Assembly: GCF_003854935.1 (NCBI RefSeq)
Contig: NZ_CP033970.1
Coordinates: forward strand, 806,001-870,000
Reading direction: 5' to 3'
DNA from: Cupriavidus pauculus
GTDB taxonomy: Bacteria; Pseudomonadota; Gammaproteobacteria; Burkholderiales; Burkholderiaceae
Length of the DNA stretch: 64,000 bases
A program made the position numbers and the translations under genes. Under the pieces are notes generated by a model. That model was not told the DNA's origin. It was given only the letters and a program-made list of their open reading frames with translations, and did not search any database. Positions 8,632 to 17,778 of this stretch are shown piece by piece. Position 1 is the first letter of the stretch; each line of letters starts with the position of its first letter.

Positions 8632-9621
8632 TCAGGTGGCGGGGTGGCGCATGTCGCCCTGCAGCCGGTCGGCCAGCGCGCGGGCCAGGCCCGGCAGGGC
8701 CGGGAATTCGGCGGCAATCACGAACACGGGCACTTCGGCCAGGTACTTGCCCATGCGCCCCTTGTCGACAAAGCGCGCGTTGAACGGCGAGGCATGGAAC
8801 GCCTGCACGAAGCGCGGCACGATGCCGCCGCCGATGTAGACGCCGCCGCGCGCGCCCAGCACCAGCGCGATGTCGCCCGCCACCGAGCCCAGCAGCCCGC
8901 AGAAGGCGTCGAACGCGCGGCGGCACAGCGGGTCGCCCTGCTTCAGCGCGCCGTCGGTGACCTGCGCGGGCGTGAGCGGCGTATCCAGCGGCGTACCCGT
9001 TTCTGCGGACAGCGACGCGTGGATGTGCGACAGCCCCATGCCCGACAGCAGCCGCTCGGCCGACACCCGGCCCAACTGGTCATGCGCGGCGCGCCAGGCA
9101 ATCCATTCGTCGTCCGTGACCGGCATGACCTCGATGTGGCCGCCCTCGCCCGCCAGCGCCACCGCGCCGCCGCCAGGGGCCGGCACGAGGCCGGAGACGC
9201 CCAGCCCGGTACCCGGGCCGATCAGCGCGCGCGGCGCCGTGGCCACGGCCGTGCCGGGCCGCACCTGCACGATGTCGTCGTCGGACAGGTGCGGCAGCGC
9301 CAGCGCCAGCGACGTGAAGTCGTTGATGGCCACCAGCGTCTGCAGCGCCAGCGACTGCCGCATGGCCTCGACCGAGAACGCCCAGTTGTGGTTGGTCAGC
9401 TTGACGTGGTCGCCCGTCACCGGGTTGGCCAGGCCGATGGCGGCATGGGCCGGCCGCGCGTCGTCGGGCAGCGTGGACAGGTACTGACGCATCGCCGCTT
9501 CCAGCGACACGTGATCGGCCACCTTGTAGGCCGTGACCGCGCCAATGCGCATCGGCGCGGTTTCCAGGGCAAAACGGACATTGGTGCCGCCGACATCGGC
9601 CAGCAGTCTGGGATAGGACAT
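8632..9621 (-). CDS. glk: Glucokinase
   Basis: 329 residues, bacterial ROK-unrelated glucokinase type, phosphorylating glucose to glucose 6-phosphate in the cytoplasm. Motifs are LLADVGGTNVRFAL (phosphate 1), the substrate segment LAINDFT-like VAINDFTSLAL, ALIGPGTGLGVSGLVP (ATP binding) and GEGGHIEVMP. It lies between pgl and the response regulator with short gaps and feeds glucose into Zwf. An unusual point is that the gene contains a full copy of the origin 16-mer (8992-9007), read through as SAETGTP, in a region where homologues normally vary. Confidence 0.95.
   Translation of the reverse strand: MSYPRLLADVGGTNVRFALETAPMRIGAVTAYKVADHVSLEAAMRQYLSTLPDDARPAHAAIGLANPVTGDHVKLTNHNWAFSVEAMRQSLALQTLVAINDFTSLALALPHLSDDDIVQVRPGTAVATAPRALIGPGTGLGVSGLVPAPGGGAVALAGEGGHIEVMPVTDDEWIAWRAAHDQLGRVSAERLLSGMGLSHIHASLSAETGTPLDTPLTPAQVTDGALKQGDPLCRRAFDAFCGLLGSVAGDIALVLGARGGVYIGGGIVPRFVQAFHASPFNARFVDKGRMGKYLAEVPVFVIAAEFPALPGLARALADRLQGDMRHPAT
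8992..9007 (-). repeat. Dispersed copy of the origin 16-mer inside glk
   Basis: Minus strand CGCAGAAACGGGTACG, exact match to the most common origin unit. It is the only exact dispersed copy found inside a conserved gene. Confidence 0.85.
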
Positions 9622-9683
9622 GTGGATCGCTGCGTGGATGCGTGGATGCGTTAAGGCGTTGATGCGTGGGGTGGGATGGCGGG

Positions 9684-10373
9684 TCAGCCGCCTTCGGTGC
9701 GGAAGATGTCCACGCCGCGCCGGTGCCGGGCCAGCACGACGCTGACGGGCAGCGACGGCGTGGGCGCTTCCAGCGCGCGCGCCAGCACCGCGTTCTTGCG
9801 CGCGCCCGAGATGGCCAGGAAGGTGCGTTCGGCGGCCAGCAGCGCGGCCAGGTTCAGCGTCACGCGCGCGTGCGGCGCCACGGACGGATGGGTGACCAGG
9901 TAGCCGGGCTGCGGCTCGGACAGGCCGGTCTGCAGCTCCGGCGCGTCCGGGAACAGCGACGCCGTGTGCCCGTCCTCGCCCATGCCCAGCACCACCACGT
10001 CGGGCTGCTGGAAGCTGGCGTTCAGGCGCTGCACGGCCTGCAGCGGGGCGGCGGCCTCGGCGGCGTCGCGGATCAGCGGCGCCCAGCCGGCCACGGCCGC
10101 GCCCTCGCGCAGCAGGTGGCTGCGCACCAGCGCGCCGTTGCTGTCGGCGTGGTCGGGCGGCACGGCGCGGTCGTCCACCAGCGTCACGGTCACGGCGTCC
10201 CAGCGGATGGGGCGGTAGCGCAGCCGCTCGAACATCGGCACCGGCGACTTGCCTCCCGATACCGCCAGCACGGCCCAGCCCTTGGCCTTGATGACGAGGT
10301 CCAGCGCATGGCTGACCGAGATGGCCAGCGATTCGGCCTGGTCCATCAGCGTGGGATGTTCGAACTGGCGCAT
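9684..10373 (-). CDS. pgl: 6-phosphogluconolactonase
   Basis: 229 residues, DevB/SOL type, hydrolysing 6-phosphoglucono-lactone to 6-phosphogluconate. Characteristic segments are LAVSGGKSPVPMFERL, VTVTLVDDRAVPPDHADSN and VVVLGMGEDGHTASLFPDAPEL. It is placed between zwf and glk in the same operon, 23 bp after the zwf stop. The gap to glk is about 60 bp with short direct repeats (GCGTGGATGC type) and no clear terminator. Confidence 0.93.
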   Translation of the reverse strand: MRQFEHPTLMDQAESLAISVSHALDLVIKAKGWAVLAVSGGKSPVPMFERLRYRPIRWDAVTVTLVDDRAVPPDHADSNGALVRSHLLREGAAVAGWAPLIRDAAEAAAPLQAVQRLNASFQQPDVVVLGMGEDGHTASLFPDAPELQTGLSEPQPGYLVTHPSVAPHARVTLNLAALLAAERTFLAISGARKNAVLARALEAPTPSLPVSVVLARHRRGVDIFRTEGG

Positions 10374-10396
10374 GGCGCGGCTCCTTTCGGTCGGGA

Positions 10397-11851
10397 TCAG
10401 ACTTCCTCGTGCCAGAGCGCGCCGTCGCGCGACATCAGCGCCGTGGACGCCGCCGGCCCCCAAGTGCCCGCCGTGTACGGCTTGGGCGGCACGGTGCTGG
10501 CGTCCCAGGTGTCGATGATCGGCTCCACCCAGCGCCACGCCTGCACCTGCTCGTCGCGCCGCACGAACAGGCCCAGCCGGCCGCGGATCACGTCCAGCAG
10601 CAGGCGCTCGTAGGCCCCGGCGCGGCGCGCCTTGAATGAGTTGGCGAAATCGAGATCGAGCGAGGTGGGCGTCAGCTCCAGCGTGTCGCCGGCCTGCTTG
10701 ACCAGGAAGTACAGCCGGATGCTTTCCTCGGGCTGCAGCCGGATCACCAGCCGGTTCTGCGGCGACAGGCCCAGCGGCTTGGGAAAGATGGCGTGCGGCA
10801 CGTCGCGGAAGTGCACCACGATCTCGGCCACGCGCGACTGCATGCGCTTGCCGGTGCGCAGGTAGAACGGCACGCCTTCCCAGCGCCAGTTGGCAATCTC
10901 GGCCTTGATGGCGACGAACGTCTCGGTGCGGCTGTCCGGTGCGATGCCCTGCTCTTCCAGGTAGCCCACCACCGGCTTGCCGGCGATGGCGCCCGAGCGG
11001 TACTGGCCGCGCACGGTCTTCTCGGCCACATCCTGCGGCAGGATGGGCTTGAGCGCCTTGAGGATCTTGATCTTCTCGTCGCGGATGGCGTCCTCGCTGA
11101 GGCTGGCCGGCGGCTCCATCGCCACCATGCACAGCAGCTGGAGCAGGTGGTTCTGCACCATGTCGCGCAGCGCGCCGGTCTGGTCGTAGAAGTCGCCGCG
11201 CTTCTCCACGCCCAGTTCCTCGGCAATCGTGATCTGCACGTCCTGCACCCATTCGCGCCGCCACAGCGGCTCGAACAGCGCATTGCCGAAGCGGATCGCC
11301 ATCAGGTTCTGGACCGATTCCTTGCCCAGGTAGTGGTCGATCCGGTAGATCTGGTCCTCGGCAAAGTACTTGCCCACGGCCGCGTTGATGGCCTCGGACG
11401 AATCCAGGTCGTGGCCGAGCGGCTTCTCCAGCACCACGCGCACGTTCGGCGTGTTCAGCCCGGTGCGGGCCAGCTGTTCGCAGATCGGCACGAAGATGTG
11501 AGGCGCCGTGGCCAGGTAGCAGACCACCACCTCGGGCTTGCGGGCCAGCACCTTCTGGGCCAGTGCGTCGAAGTGGGCCGGCTCGCGGGCGTCGGCCTGC
11601 ACATAGCAGATGCGGTCCAGGAACGACGCCCACGCCTCGGGCGGCGCGTGCTCCAGGCCGGGGCGCACGGTGTCTTCCAGCGTGGCCTTGTACTGCTCGG
11701 TGGTCTGCGGATGGCTGCCCGTGGCCAGGATGCGGGCCGACGGATGCAGCACGCCGCAGCGGTGGGCGTCGAAGAGGGACGGCAGCAGCTTGCGCCGCGC
11801 CAGGTCACCGGTGCCGCCAAACAGCACCATGTCGAAATCGGGCATGCTCAC
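10397..11851 (-). CDS. zwf: Glucose-6-phosphate 1-dehydrogenase
   Basis: 484 residues, normal length. Oxidises glucose 6-phosphate to 6-phosphogluconolactone with NAD(P). The coenzyme site is FGGTGDLARRKLLPSLF, the active-site signature is YRIDHYLGKESVQN, and the C-terminal part carries FANSFKARRAGAYERLLLD. The GTG at 11851 has GGAG six bases upstream; an in-frame ATG two codons later is the alternative start, with poorer spacing. It is the first gene of the zwf-pgl-glk-regulator-kinase operon and diverges from edd. Confidence 0.95.
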   Translation of the reverse strand: MSMPDFDMVLFGGTGDLARRKLLPSLFDAHRCGVLHPSARILATGSHPQTTEQYKATLEDTVRPGLEHAPPEAWASFLDRICYVQADAREPAHFDALAQKVLARKPEVVVCYLATAPHIFVPICEQLARTGLNTPNVRVVLEKPLGHDLDSSEAINAAVGKYFAEDQIYRIDHYLGKESVQNLMAIRFGNALFEPLWRREWVQDVQITIAEELGVEKRGDFYDQTGALRDMVQNHLLQLLCMVAMEPPASLSEDAIRDEKIKILKALKPILPQDVAEKTVRGQYRSGAIAGKPVVGYLEEQGIAPDSRTETFVAIKAEIANWRWEGVPFYLRTGKRMQSRVAEIVVHFRDVPHAIFPKPLGLSPQNRLVIRLQPEESIRLYFLVKQAGDTLELTPTSLDLDFANSFKARRAGAYERLLLDVIRGRLGLFVRRDEQVQAWRWVEPIIDTWDASTVPPKPYTAGTWGPAASTALMSRDGALWHEEV

Positions 11852-11916
11852 CCTGGGCTCCTTCGGGGGATCGCCCCCGGCAACTACTGAGTGCCGCCGG
11901 GCGGCGCATTGGTTCC

Positions 11917-11933
11917 AGTGATGTTACGTCACT
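11917..11933. promoter_or_regulatory. 17-bp near-palindrome between zwf and edd (operator candidate)
   Basis: AGTGATGTTACGTCACT: seven of eight base pairs about the central T are complementary. It lies in the only gap between two divergent glucose-catabolism transcription units. It does not match the HexR box, so the cognate factor is unknown. Confidence 0.4.
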
Positions 11934-11976
11934 CATGGCCGCTTGGACAGGCGGGCGCGCCGCCAGGCAGCACGGG

Positions 11977-11992
11977 CGTACCCGTTTCTGCG
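11977..11992 (-). repeat. Dispersed copy of the origin 16-mer between zwf and edd
   Basis: Minus strand CGCAGAAACGGGTACG in the divergent promoter region, about 60 bp from the near-palindrome. Confidence 0.85.
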
Positions 11993-12135
11993 GGCCGCGC
12001 CGGCGGGCCGGATGCGGAACATCCGCCCCCTTTCGTCACTCCCAACGGCTGGCAGTCCCCATTCGATGACGCCGCCGTGACGGTGGCGCCCCGTTTTTTC
12101 GGCTACGCTGAGAATCGCCCTTTCAGGAGATCACA

Positions 12136-13962
12136 ATGCCCCGCCACCCCGTTCTGGAGCAGGTCACGGCCCGTATCGTGGCCCGCAGCGCCGCCACCCG
12201 GCAGGCGTATCTGGACCGCACCCGCGCCATGGCCGGCCAGAAGGTCGAGCGCGCCAATATCTCGTGTACCAACTTGGCCCATGCCGTGGCCGCCATGCCC
12301 GACGAGGCCAAGATCCGCCTGAAGGCGCAGGAGCGGCCGAACCTGGCCATCGTGTCGGCCTACAACGACATGCTGTCGGCGCACCAGCCGCTGCAGGCGT
12401 TTCCGCAATGGATCAAGCAAGCCGCGCTCGAAGCGGGCGGCACGGCGCAGTTCGCGGGCGGCACCCCGGCCATGTGCGACGGCGTGACCCAGGGGCAGGA
12501 CGGCATGGACCTGTCACTGTTCTCGCGCGACGTGATTGCGATGGCCACGGCCGTGGCGCTGTCGCACCAGATGTTCGACGGCGTGCTGTGCCTGGGCGTG
12601 TGCGACAAGATCGTCCCCGGCCTGGTGATGGGCGCGCTGTCGTTTGGCCACCTGCCCGCCGTGTTCGTGCCGGCCGGGCCGATGACCACGGGCATGAGCA
12701 ACGACGAGAAGGCCCACATCCGCCAGCTCTACGCCGAAGGCAAGATCGACCGCGCCGGGCTGCTGGAGGCCGAATCCAGGTCGTACCACGGCCCCGGCAC
12801 CTGCACGTTCTACGGCACGGCCAATTCGAACCAGATGCTTATGGAAATCATGGGCCTGCACCTGCCGGGCACCGCATTCATCAACCCCAACACGCCGCTG
12901 CGCGAGGCGCTGACACGCGAATCGGCGCGCCATGCGCTGCGGCTGGTGCACGGCGGCGAGCGCTACACGCCGATTGCCGACGTGCTGGACGAACGCGCGT
13001 TCGTGAACGGCATCGTCGGCCTGGTGGCCACGGGCGGGTCCACCAACCACACGCTGCACCTGATCGCCATGGCCCGCGTGGCCGGCATCCAGCTTACGTG
13101 GGACGACTTCCACGAGCTGTCCGCCGCCGTGCCGCTGCTGGCGCGCGTCTATCCGAACGGCAAGGCCGACGTGAACCAGTTCCAGGCCGCCGGCGGGCTG
13201 TCGCTGGTGATCCGCGGCCTGCTGTCGCTGGGGCTGCTCCATGACGACGTGACGACGATTGTCGGGCGCGGGCTGGCCGACTACACGCGCGAGCCGACGC
13301 TGCGCGAGGGCCGGCTGACGTGGGCCGACGGCCCGGAGAAGTCGCTCGACGACACCATCGTGCGCGGCCCCGACCAGCCGTTTGCACCGGACGGCGGCAT
13401 CAAGCTGCTGGACGGAAAGCTGGGCCGCTGCGTGATCAAGACGTCGGCGGTCAAGCCCGAGCACCAGGTGGTGGAGGCGCCGGCCATCGTGTTCCAGCAT
13501 CAGGACGACGTGCTGGCCGCCTTCAAGCGCGGCGAGCTGGAGCGCGATTTCGTGGCCGTGCTGCCGTGGCAGGGGCCGTCGGCCTGCGGCATGCCCGAGC
13601 TGCACAAGCTGACGCCGACGCTGACGCTGCTGCAGGACCGCGGCTTCCAGGTGGCGCTGGTGACCGACGGCCGCATGTCGGGCGCGTCGGGCAAGGTGCC
13701 GGCCGCCATCCACGTCTGCCCGGAAGCGCTGGCCGGCGGGCCGATCGGCAAGGTCCGCACCGGCGATATCGTCCGCGTGGACGCCCCGGCCGGCGTGCTG
13801 ACCGTGCTGGCCGCCGAAGACGACTGGTCCGCGCGCACCGTCCAGATCCCCGATCTCACGGCCAACCGCCACGGCGTGGGCCGCGACCTGTTCGGCGGCT
13901 TCCGCAAGCACGTGGGCACGGCCGAGATGGGCGCGTGCTCGCTGTTCGCGGACGAGGGCTGA
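12136..13962 (+). CDS. edd: Phosphogluconate dehydratase (Entner-Doudoroff)
   Basis: 608 residues, the usual size. Converts 6-phosphogluconate to 2-keto-3-deoxy-6-phosphogluconate with a 4Fe-4S cluster. IlvD/Edd family signatures are [48 protein letters not shown] (cluster cysteines), and [23 protein letters not shown] near the C-terminus. The start follows AGGAGATCAC with proper spacing. The partner KDPG aldolase (eda) is not in this window. With zwf, pgl and glk on the other strand it completes glucose to KDPG. Confidence 0.96.
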   Translation: MPRHPVLEQVTARIVARSAATRQAYLDRTRAMAGQKVERANISCTNLAHAVAAMPDEAKIRLKAQERPNLAIVSAYNDMLSAHQPLQAFPQWIKQAALEAGGTAQFAGGTPAMCDGVTQGQDGMDLSLFSRDVIAMATAVALSHQMFDGVLCLGVCDKIVPGLVMGALSFGHLPAVFVPAGPMTTGMSNDEKAHIRQLYAEGKIDRAGLLEAESRSYHGPGTCTFYGTANSNQMLMEIMGLHLPGTAFINPNTPLREALTRESARHALRLVHGGERYTPIADVLDERAFVNGIVGLVATGGSTNHTLHLIAMARVAGIQLTWDDFHELSAAVPLLARVYPNGKADVNQFQAAGGLSLVIRGLLSLGLLHDDVTTIVGRGLADYTREPTLREGRLTWADGPEKSLDDTIVRGPDQPFAPDGGIKLLDGKLGRCVIKTSAVKPEHQVVEAPAIVFQHQDDVLAAFKRGELERDFVAVLPWQGPSACGMPELHKLTPTLTLLQDRGFQVALVTDGRMSGASGKVPAAIHVCPEALAGGPIGKVRTGDIVRVDAPAGVLTVLAAEDDWSARTVQIPDLTANRHGVGRDLFGGFRKHVGTAEMGACSLFADEG

Positions 13963-13975
13963 GGGTTGTTGGTTA

Positions 13976-14182
13976 TTCCCCTCTCCCGCGTTGCGGGAGA
14001 GGGGAGACCACCATCGCTGGAATTCGGCTGCGAGCTCGACGTCCCGATGTCTTGTTCCCCTCTCCCGCCTGCGGGAGAGGGGTCAGGGGAGAGGGCCGGC
14101 GGCTCAAAATGCGATGTGGTCGGCAAGCAGCGCCTCAACGCCCTCTCCCCCGGCCCCTCTCCCGCGTTGCGGGAGAGGGGAG
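13976..14182. repeat. Three REP-like palindromes downstream of edd
   Basis: Hairpins with arms CCCCTCTCCCGC and GCGGGAGAGGGG at 13978-14004, 14057-14082 and 14154-14180, the same family as the array at 5.2 kb but with unrelated linkers. They lie between the convergent edd and mscS-type genes and probably end or protect both transcripts. Confidence 0.8.
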
Positions 14183-14208
14183 CAAAACCGTCAGCCGCGC
14201 GCCCAAAG

Positions 14209-14224
14209 CGTACCCAATTCTGCG
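14209..14224 (-). repeat. Dispersed copy of the origin 16-mer at the 3' end of the mscS-type gene
   Basis: Minus strand CGCAGAATTGGGTACG, the same variant as the origin unit at 27523. It abuts the stop codon of the neighbouring gene. Confidence 0.85.
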
Positions 14225-14226
14225 TG

Positions 14227-15132
14227 CTAGTTTGGCCGTCCGCGATACGGCAGGCTGCGGGCGTCGCCGTTGCCCGATTCGGCCGGTTCGGCGTCTTCCA
14301 TCTCGGGCACGTGCACTTCCTGGATCGGCACGGCGATGCGGCAGCCGGCGCCTTCCAGCACCGACTTCAGCCGCGCGAAGAAGCCGTACTGCACGGTCCA
14401 GAAGTTGTCGTTCGACGTCCAGTAGCGCGCGTTCAGCGTGACGCCGCGGTCGGTGTAGCGCACCACCATGACTTCGCGCCGGGGCTCGGGCAGCAGGCGC
14501 TTCTCGCTGTCGAGCATGGCGGCCAGCGCGTCCAGCCCGGCCTGCACGGGGCTGTCGAAGGTGACGGTGACCTCGATGTCCATCCGCCGCGTGGGGTTCT
14601 CGCTGTAGTTCATGATCGGGCTGCCCCAGATCTTGCCGTTGGGCACGCGCAGGCAGACGCCGTCGAACGTCTGCAATTCGGTCATGAACAGCCCGGTCTC
14701 GCGCACGGTGCCGGCCACGCCCTGGGCGTCGATGTACTGCCCGACGCGGAACGGCCGCAGCAGCACCAGCATGATGCCGGCGGCAATGTTCTGCAGCGTG
14801 CCCTGCAGCGCCAGGCCGATGGCCAGCCCGGCGGCGCCGAGCATGGCGATGATGCTGGCCGTCTGCACGCCGAACTGGGACAGCACCAGCACCACGGTCA
14901 GCACGCGGATCACCCACTGGGCGACGCTGGCCAGCATCGGGCGCAGCGTGTCGTCGACATGGGTGCGCTGCAGGGTCTGGCGCAGCGCGCGGGCAGCGCG
15001 GCCGGACAGCCACCAGCCGATGGTCAGGATGGCCAGGGCCGCCAGGCAGTTCAGGCCCTGGCTGACGGCGAACTGGGTCAGGTAGGCCCAGGTGGCTTCC
15101 AGCTTGGCGTGATCGATCAGGTTCAGGTCCAT
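14227..15132 (-). CDS. Small-conductance mechanosensitive channel (MscS family)
   Basis: 301 residues with three N-terminal membrane helices; the third, pore-lining one shows the Gly/Ala pattern [22 protein letters not shown]. The beta domain follows with [24 protein letters not shown] and [17 protein letters not shown]-like sequence. Such channels open on membrane tension and release solutes after osmotic downshock. The ATG at 15132 ([12 protein letters not shown]) was chosen because GGAG stands upstream and longer in-frame forms have no hydrophobic or family sequence. It converges on edd. Confidence 0.9.
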   Translation of the reverse strand: MDLNLIDHAKLEATWAYLTQFAVSQGLNCLAALAILTIGWWLSGRAARALRQTLQRTHVDDTLRPMLASVAQWVIRVLTVVLVLSQFGVQTASIIAMLGAAGLAIGLALQGTLQNIAAGIMLVLLRPFRVGQYIDAQGVAGTVRETGLFMTELQTFDGVCLRVPNGKIWGSPIMNYSENPTRRMDIEVTVTFDSPVQAGLDALAAMLDSEKRLLPEPRREVMVVRYTDRGVTLNARYWTSNDNFWTVQYGFFARLKSVLEGAGCRIAVPIQEVHVPEMEDAEPAESGNGDARSLPYRGRPN

Positions 15133-15205
15133 GCAAAGGCTCCGGGTGGCAAACCCCGCCAGACTTGCGAAGGCTGTGCCAGCCGGGCCGCCGGCGGCGC
15201 CCGGG

Positions 15206-15221
15206 CGTACCCGTTTCTGCG
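15206..15221 (-). repeat. Dispersed copy of the origin 16-mer
   Basis: Minus strand CGCAGAAACGGGTACG, between the mscS-type gene and the AraC-type gene, upstream of the former. Confidence 0.85.
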
Positions 15222-15325
15222 TGAGCCAAAGCCGCGCAACGGCTGGCGGCGAGCCGGGGTGTCGCGCAGGCGGGCGCGCCGCCGGCGTCACTATTGCTGG
15301 CGGGTCGGCCCTGCGGGTGCAGTCT

Positions 15326-16222
15326 TTACAACGCGGTGGGAATTGTTGCCGCCCCGCGCCATTGGCCGGGGGTGACGCCGTAGGCAGCGCGGAAGCGGTT
15401 GCTGAGGTGGCTGGCCGACGCAAAGCCGGCGCGGGCCGCCACCTGCTGCAACGACAGCCGGCGGTCGTCCAGCAGGCCCCGGGCCCGTTCCAGCCGCGCC
15501 CGCATGACCCAGGCGTGCGGGGCCATGCCGAACGAGACGCGGAACATCCGCGCGAAATGGAATTCCGACAGGCCGGCCAGTTCGGCAAGCTGCCCGAGCG
15601 TGGGATTGTCGGCCGGATGGGCGTGGATCCAGTCGGCCACGCGGCGCCGCGCCGTGGCGGACAGCCCGCCGCGCCAGTCGGCGGACGGCCGGCGCGCACC
15701 ATGGGACAGCAGCAGGTGCGTCACGGCCTCGTGCGCCATGGCGTTGCCGATCATGCGGCTGTCGGGGTCCTGCCAGTCCAGCGCCACCAGCCGGCGCGAC
15801 ATCGCCACCAGCCGGGCATCCTCGGCGAACAGCCGGTCCTGCAACTGCAACGCGCGCGGCTCAGCATCGAGCACGCGCACGCAGTGCCACGCCAGGTGCT
15901 CGGGCTGGAAATAGAGATGGAGAAAGCGCTGGGTGCCGCCGACGTGCCAGGCCGATTCATGGTCGGCCGGCAGCAGGCACAGCCGGTCGGGGCCGCCCTT
16001 GCGGTCCGGCGCGTCGCGGCGATAGGTGCCCTGCCCGCCTTCCAGGTAGACCGACATCGTGTGGTGGCCCGGCCGGGCGTAGGCGGTGTCGTCCTGGCGG
16101 TTGCGCCATAGCGCCAGGCCCAGGCCGTCGCCCAGCACGCAGGCGCGCTCCAGCGACGCACGCGACTGCGTGAGCGCGGAGAACACGGCGTTGCCGCTGA
16201 GGGGCTGGGGGGCGTCGGGCAT
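15326..16222 (-). CDS. AraC-family transcriptional regulator
   Basis: About 298 residues. The N-terminal half is a cupin-like effector domain (HHTMSVYLEGGQGTYRRD, HLYFQPEHLAWHCV). The C-terminal half has two helix-turn-helix units: LGQLAELAGLSEFHFARMFRVSFGMAPHAWVMRARLERA, given here in pieces as LAELAGLSEFHFARMF and FRVSFGMAPHAWVMRARL, then LSLQQVAARAGFASASHLSN and FRAAYGVTPGQWR. The ligand and targets are unknown. An in-frame GTG directly before the chosen ATG is an equally possible start, since no clear ribosome site discriminates between them. Confidence 0.88.
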   Translation of the reverse strand: MPDAPQPLSGNAVFSALTQSRASLERACVLGDGLGLALWRNRQDDTAYARPGHHTMSVYLEGGQGTYRRDAPDRKGGPDRLCLLPADHESAWHVGGTQRFLHLYFQPEHLAWHCVRVLDAEPRALQLQDRLFAEDARLVAMSRRLVALDWQDPDSRMIGNAMAHEAVTHLLLSHGARRPSADWRGGLSATARRRVADWIHAHPADNPTLGQLAELAGLSEFHFARMFRVSFGMAPHAWVMRARLERARGLLDDRRLSLQQVAARAGFASASHLSNRFRAAYGVTPGQWRGAATIPTAL

Positions 16223-16281
16223 CACGTGACTCTATCCCAAATCGGGGGCGATGGCGGACCCGGAGGACCACCCCGCATTCA

Positions 16282-16297
16282 CGCAGAAACGGGTACG
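16282..16297 (+). repeat. Dispersed copy of the origin 16-mer
   Basis: Plus strand CGCAGAAACGGGTACG, between the AraC-type gene and the 3' end of the MFS gene. Confidence 0.85.
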
Positions 16298-16307
16298 CCC
16301 GGCCATC

Positions 16308-16330
16308 GAAAAAGGGCGGTCTGGCCGCCC
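16308..16330 (-). terminator. Rho-independent terminator of the MFS gene
   Basis: Stem GGGCGG/CCGCCC with a five-base loop, followed on the minus strand by a run of T. It begins 9 bp after the MFS stop codon. Confidence 0.65.
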
Positions 16331-16338
16331 TGTTGGTC

Positions 16339-17622
16339 CTAGCGTGCCGCCGCCGCGCCCTGCCCGGCCTTGGGTTCGGTGGGATGGTCGTGCAGGCGAT
16401 CGCGGCTGGTCAGCGCCGGGAACAGCTTCATCCAGACGCCCACCACCAGCAGCGTGCCGGCGCCGCCCAGCAGCACCGCGCCCACCGGGCCCAGCAGCGC
16501 GGCCGTGACGCCCGATTCGAACTCGCCCAGCTGGTTCGACGCGCCGATGAAGACCGAATTGACCGCGCCCACGCGGCCGCGCATGTCGTCCGGGGTATCG
16601 AGCTGCACCAGCGTCTGGCGCACCACGACGCTGATCATGTCCGATGCGCCCAGCACCACCAGCGCACCCATCGACAGCGGCAGCCACGTGGAGATGCCGA
16701 ACACCATCGTCGCCACCCCGAAGATGGCCACCGCGCCGAACATCACGCGGCCCACGCGGCGGTTCAGCGGATGCCGGGCCAGCCAGAGCGCCGTGACCAG
16801 CGCGCCGATGGCCGGCGACGAGCGCAGCAGCCCCAGGCCCCACGGCCCGGTGTGCAGGATGTCGCGCGCATAGATCGGCAGCAGCGCCGTGGCGCCGCCG
16901 AGCAGCACCGCGAACAGGTCCAGCGACACCGCGCCCAGCAGCACCTGATGGCTGCGGATGTACGCAAAGCCGGCAAACAGGGTCTTGACGCTGACCGGCG
17001 CCGTCAGGCGCTGGGCCGCCTGGCGCAGCTTCAGCGTGAACACCAGGCCCGCCGCGATGGCGAACAGCACGGCGCTGATCGTGTAGACCACGCCGGGGCC
17101 GGCCACGTAGGCAAACCCGCCCAGCGCCGGGCCGATGATGATGGCCGTCTGCGCGGCCGAACTGGACAGCGCCACGGCACGCGGCAACTGGCGCGGCGTC
17201 ACCACGCTCGGCAGCAGCGCCTGGAACGTCGGCATCTCGAACGCCCGGCAGCCGCCGATGGCCGCCACGAACAGGAAGATGTGCTCGCTGGTGACCCAGC
17301 CCGAAAAACTGGCCACGGCCATCGCGGCCGCGATGACGGCCTCCAGCATCTGGCAGGTGCGCACGATGATGCGGCGGTCGAAGCGGTCGGCCACGTGGCC
17401 GGACATCAGCAGCAGCACGATCGACGGCAGGAACTGCACCAGCCCGACCATGCCGAGCATGAACGGGTCGCGCGTCAGGTCGTACATCTGCCAGCCCACG
17501 GCCACCGTGAAGATCTGGTAGCCGATGGTGGTACAGAGCCGCGCGAACCAGAAATGCCGGAAGGCGGGGTCGCGAAAGACGGTGTCCGGCTCGTCGGCCG
17601 GCTGCGCAGGGGCGTTGGACAT
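16339..17622 (-). CDS. MFS transporter (EntS/MFS_3-like exporter)
   Basis: 427 residues with 12 predicted membrane helices. The loop after helix 2 carries SGHVADRFDRRIIVRTCQ, the MFS signature, and the central part shows TFQALLPSVVTPRQLPRAVALSSS, matching the MFS_3 group of efflux permeases such as enterobactin exporter EntS. It stands alone, with no siderophore genes nearby, so the substrate is unknown. The ATG at 17622 is the first reasonable start; the upstream 150 bp separate it from prfC. Confidence 0.87.
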   Translation of the reverse strand: MSNAPAQPADEPDTVFRDPAFRHFWFARLCTTIGYQIFTVAVGWQMYDLTRDPFMLGMVGLVQFLPSIVLLLMSGHVADRFDRRIIVRTCQMLEAVIAAAMAVASFSGWVTSEHIFLFVAAIGGCRAFEMPTFQALLPSVVTPRQLPRAVALSSSAAQTAIIIGPALGGFAYVAGPGVVYTISAVLFAIAAGLVFTLKLRQAAQRLTAPVSVKTLFAGFAYIRSHQVLLGAVSLDLFAVLLGGATALLPIYARDILHTGPWGLGLLRSSPAIGALVTALWLARHPLNRRVGRVMFGAVAIFGVATMVFGISTWLPLSMGALVVLGASDMISVVVRQTLVQLDTPDDMRGRVGAVNSVFIGASNQLGEFESGVTAALLGPVGAVLLGGAGTLLVVGVWMKLFPALTSRDRLHDHPTEPKAGQGAAAAR

Positions 17623-17778
17623 GGGGCGAAGGGGCGCCGGACGGGCCGGGCGGATGCAATGTACGCAATCGCGTACAAAGCTCGGGATTCTAGCCGAGCC
17701 CGGCCGATCGCGCCGGCCGAATGTTGTATCGGCAACGATACATCGCGGCCGGGGACGCCCCGGCCCCCGCGGCGCGGA

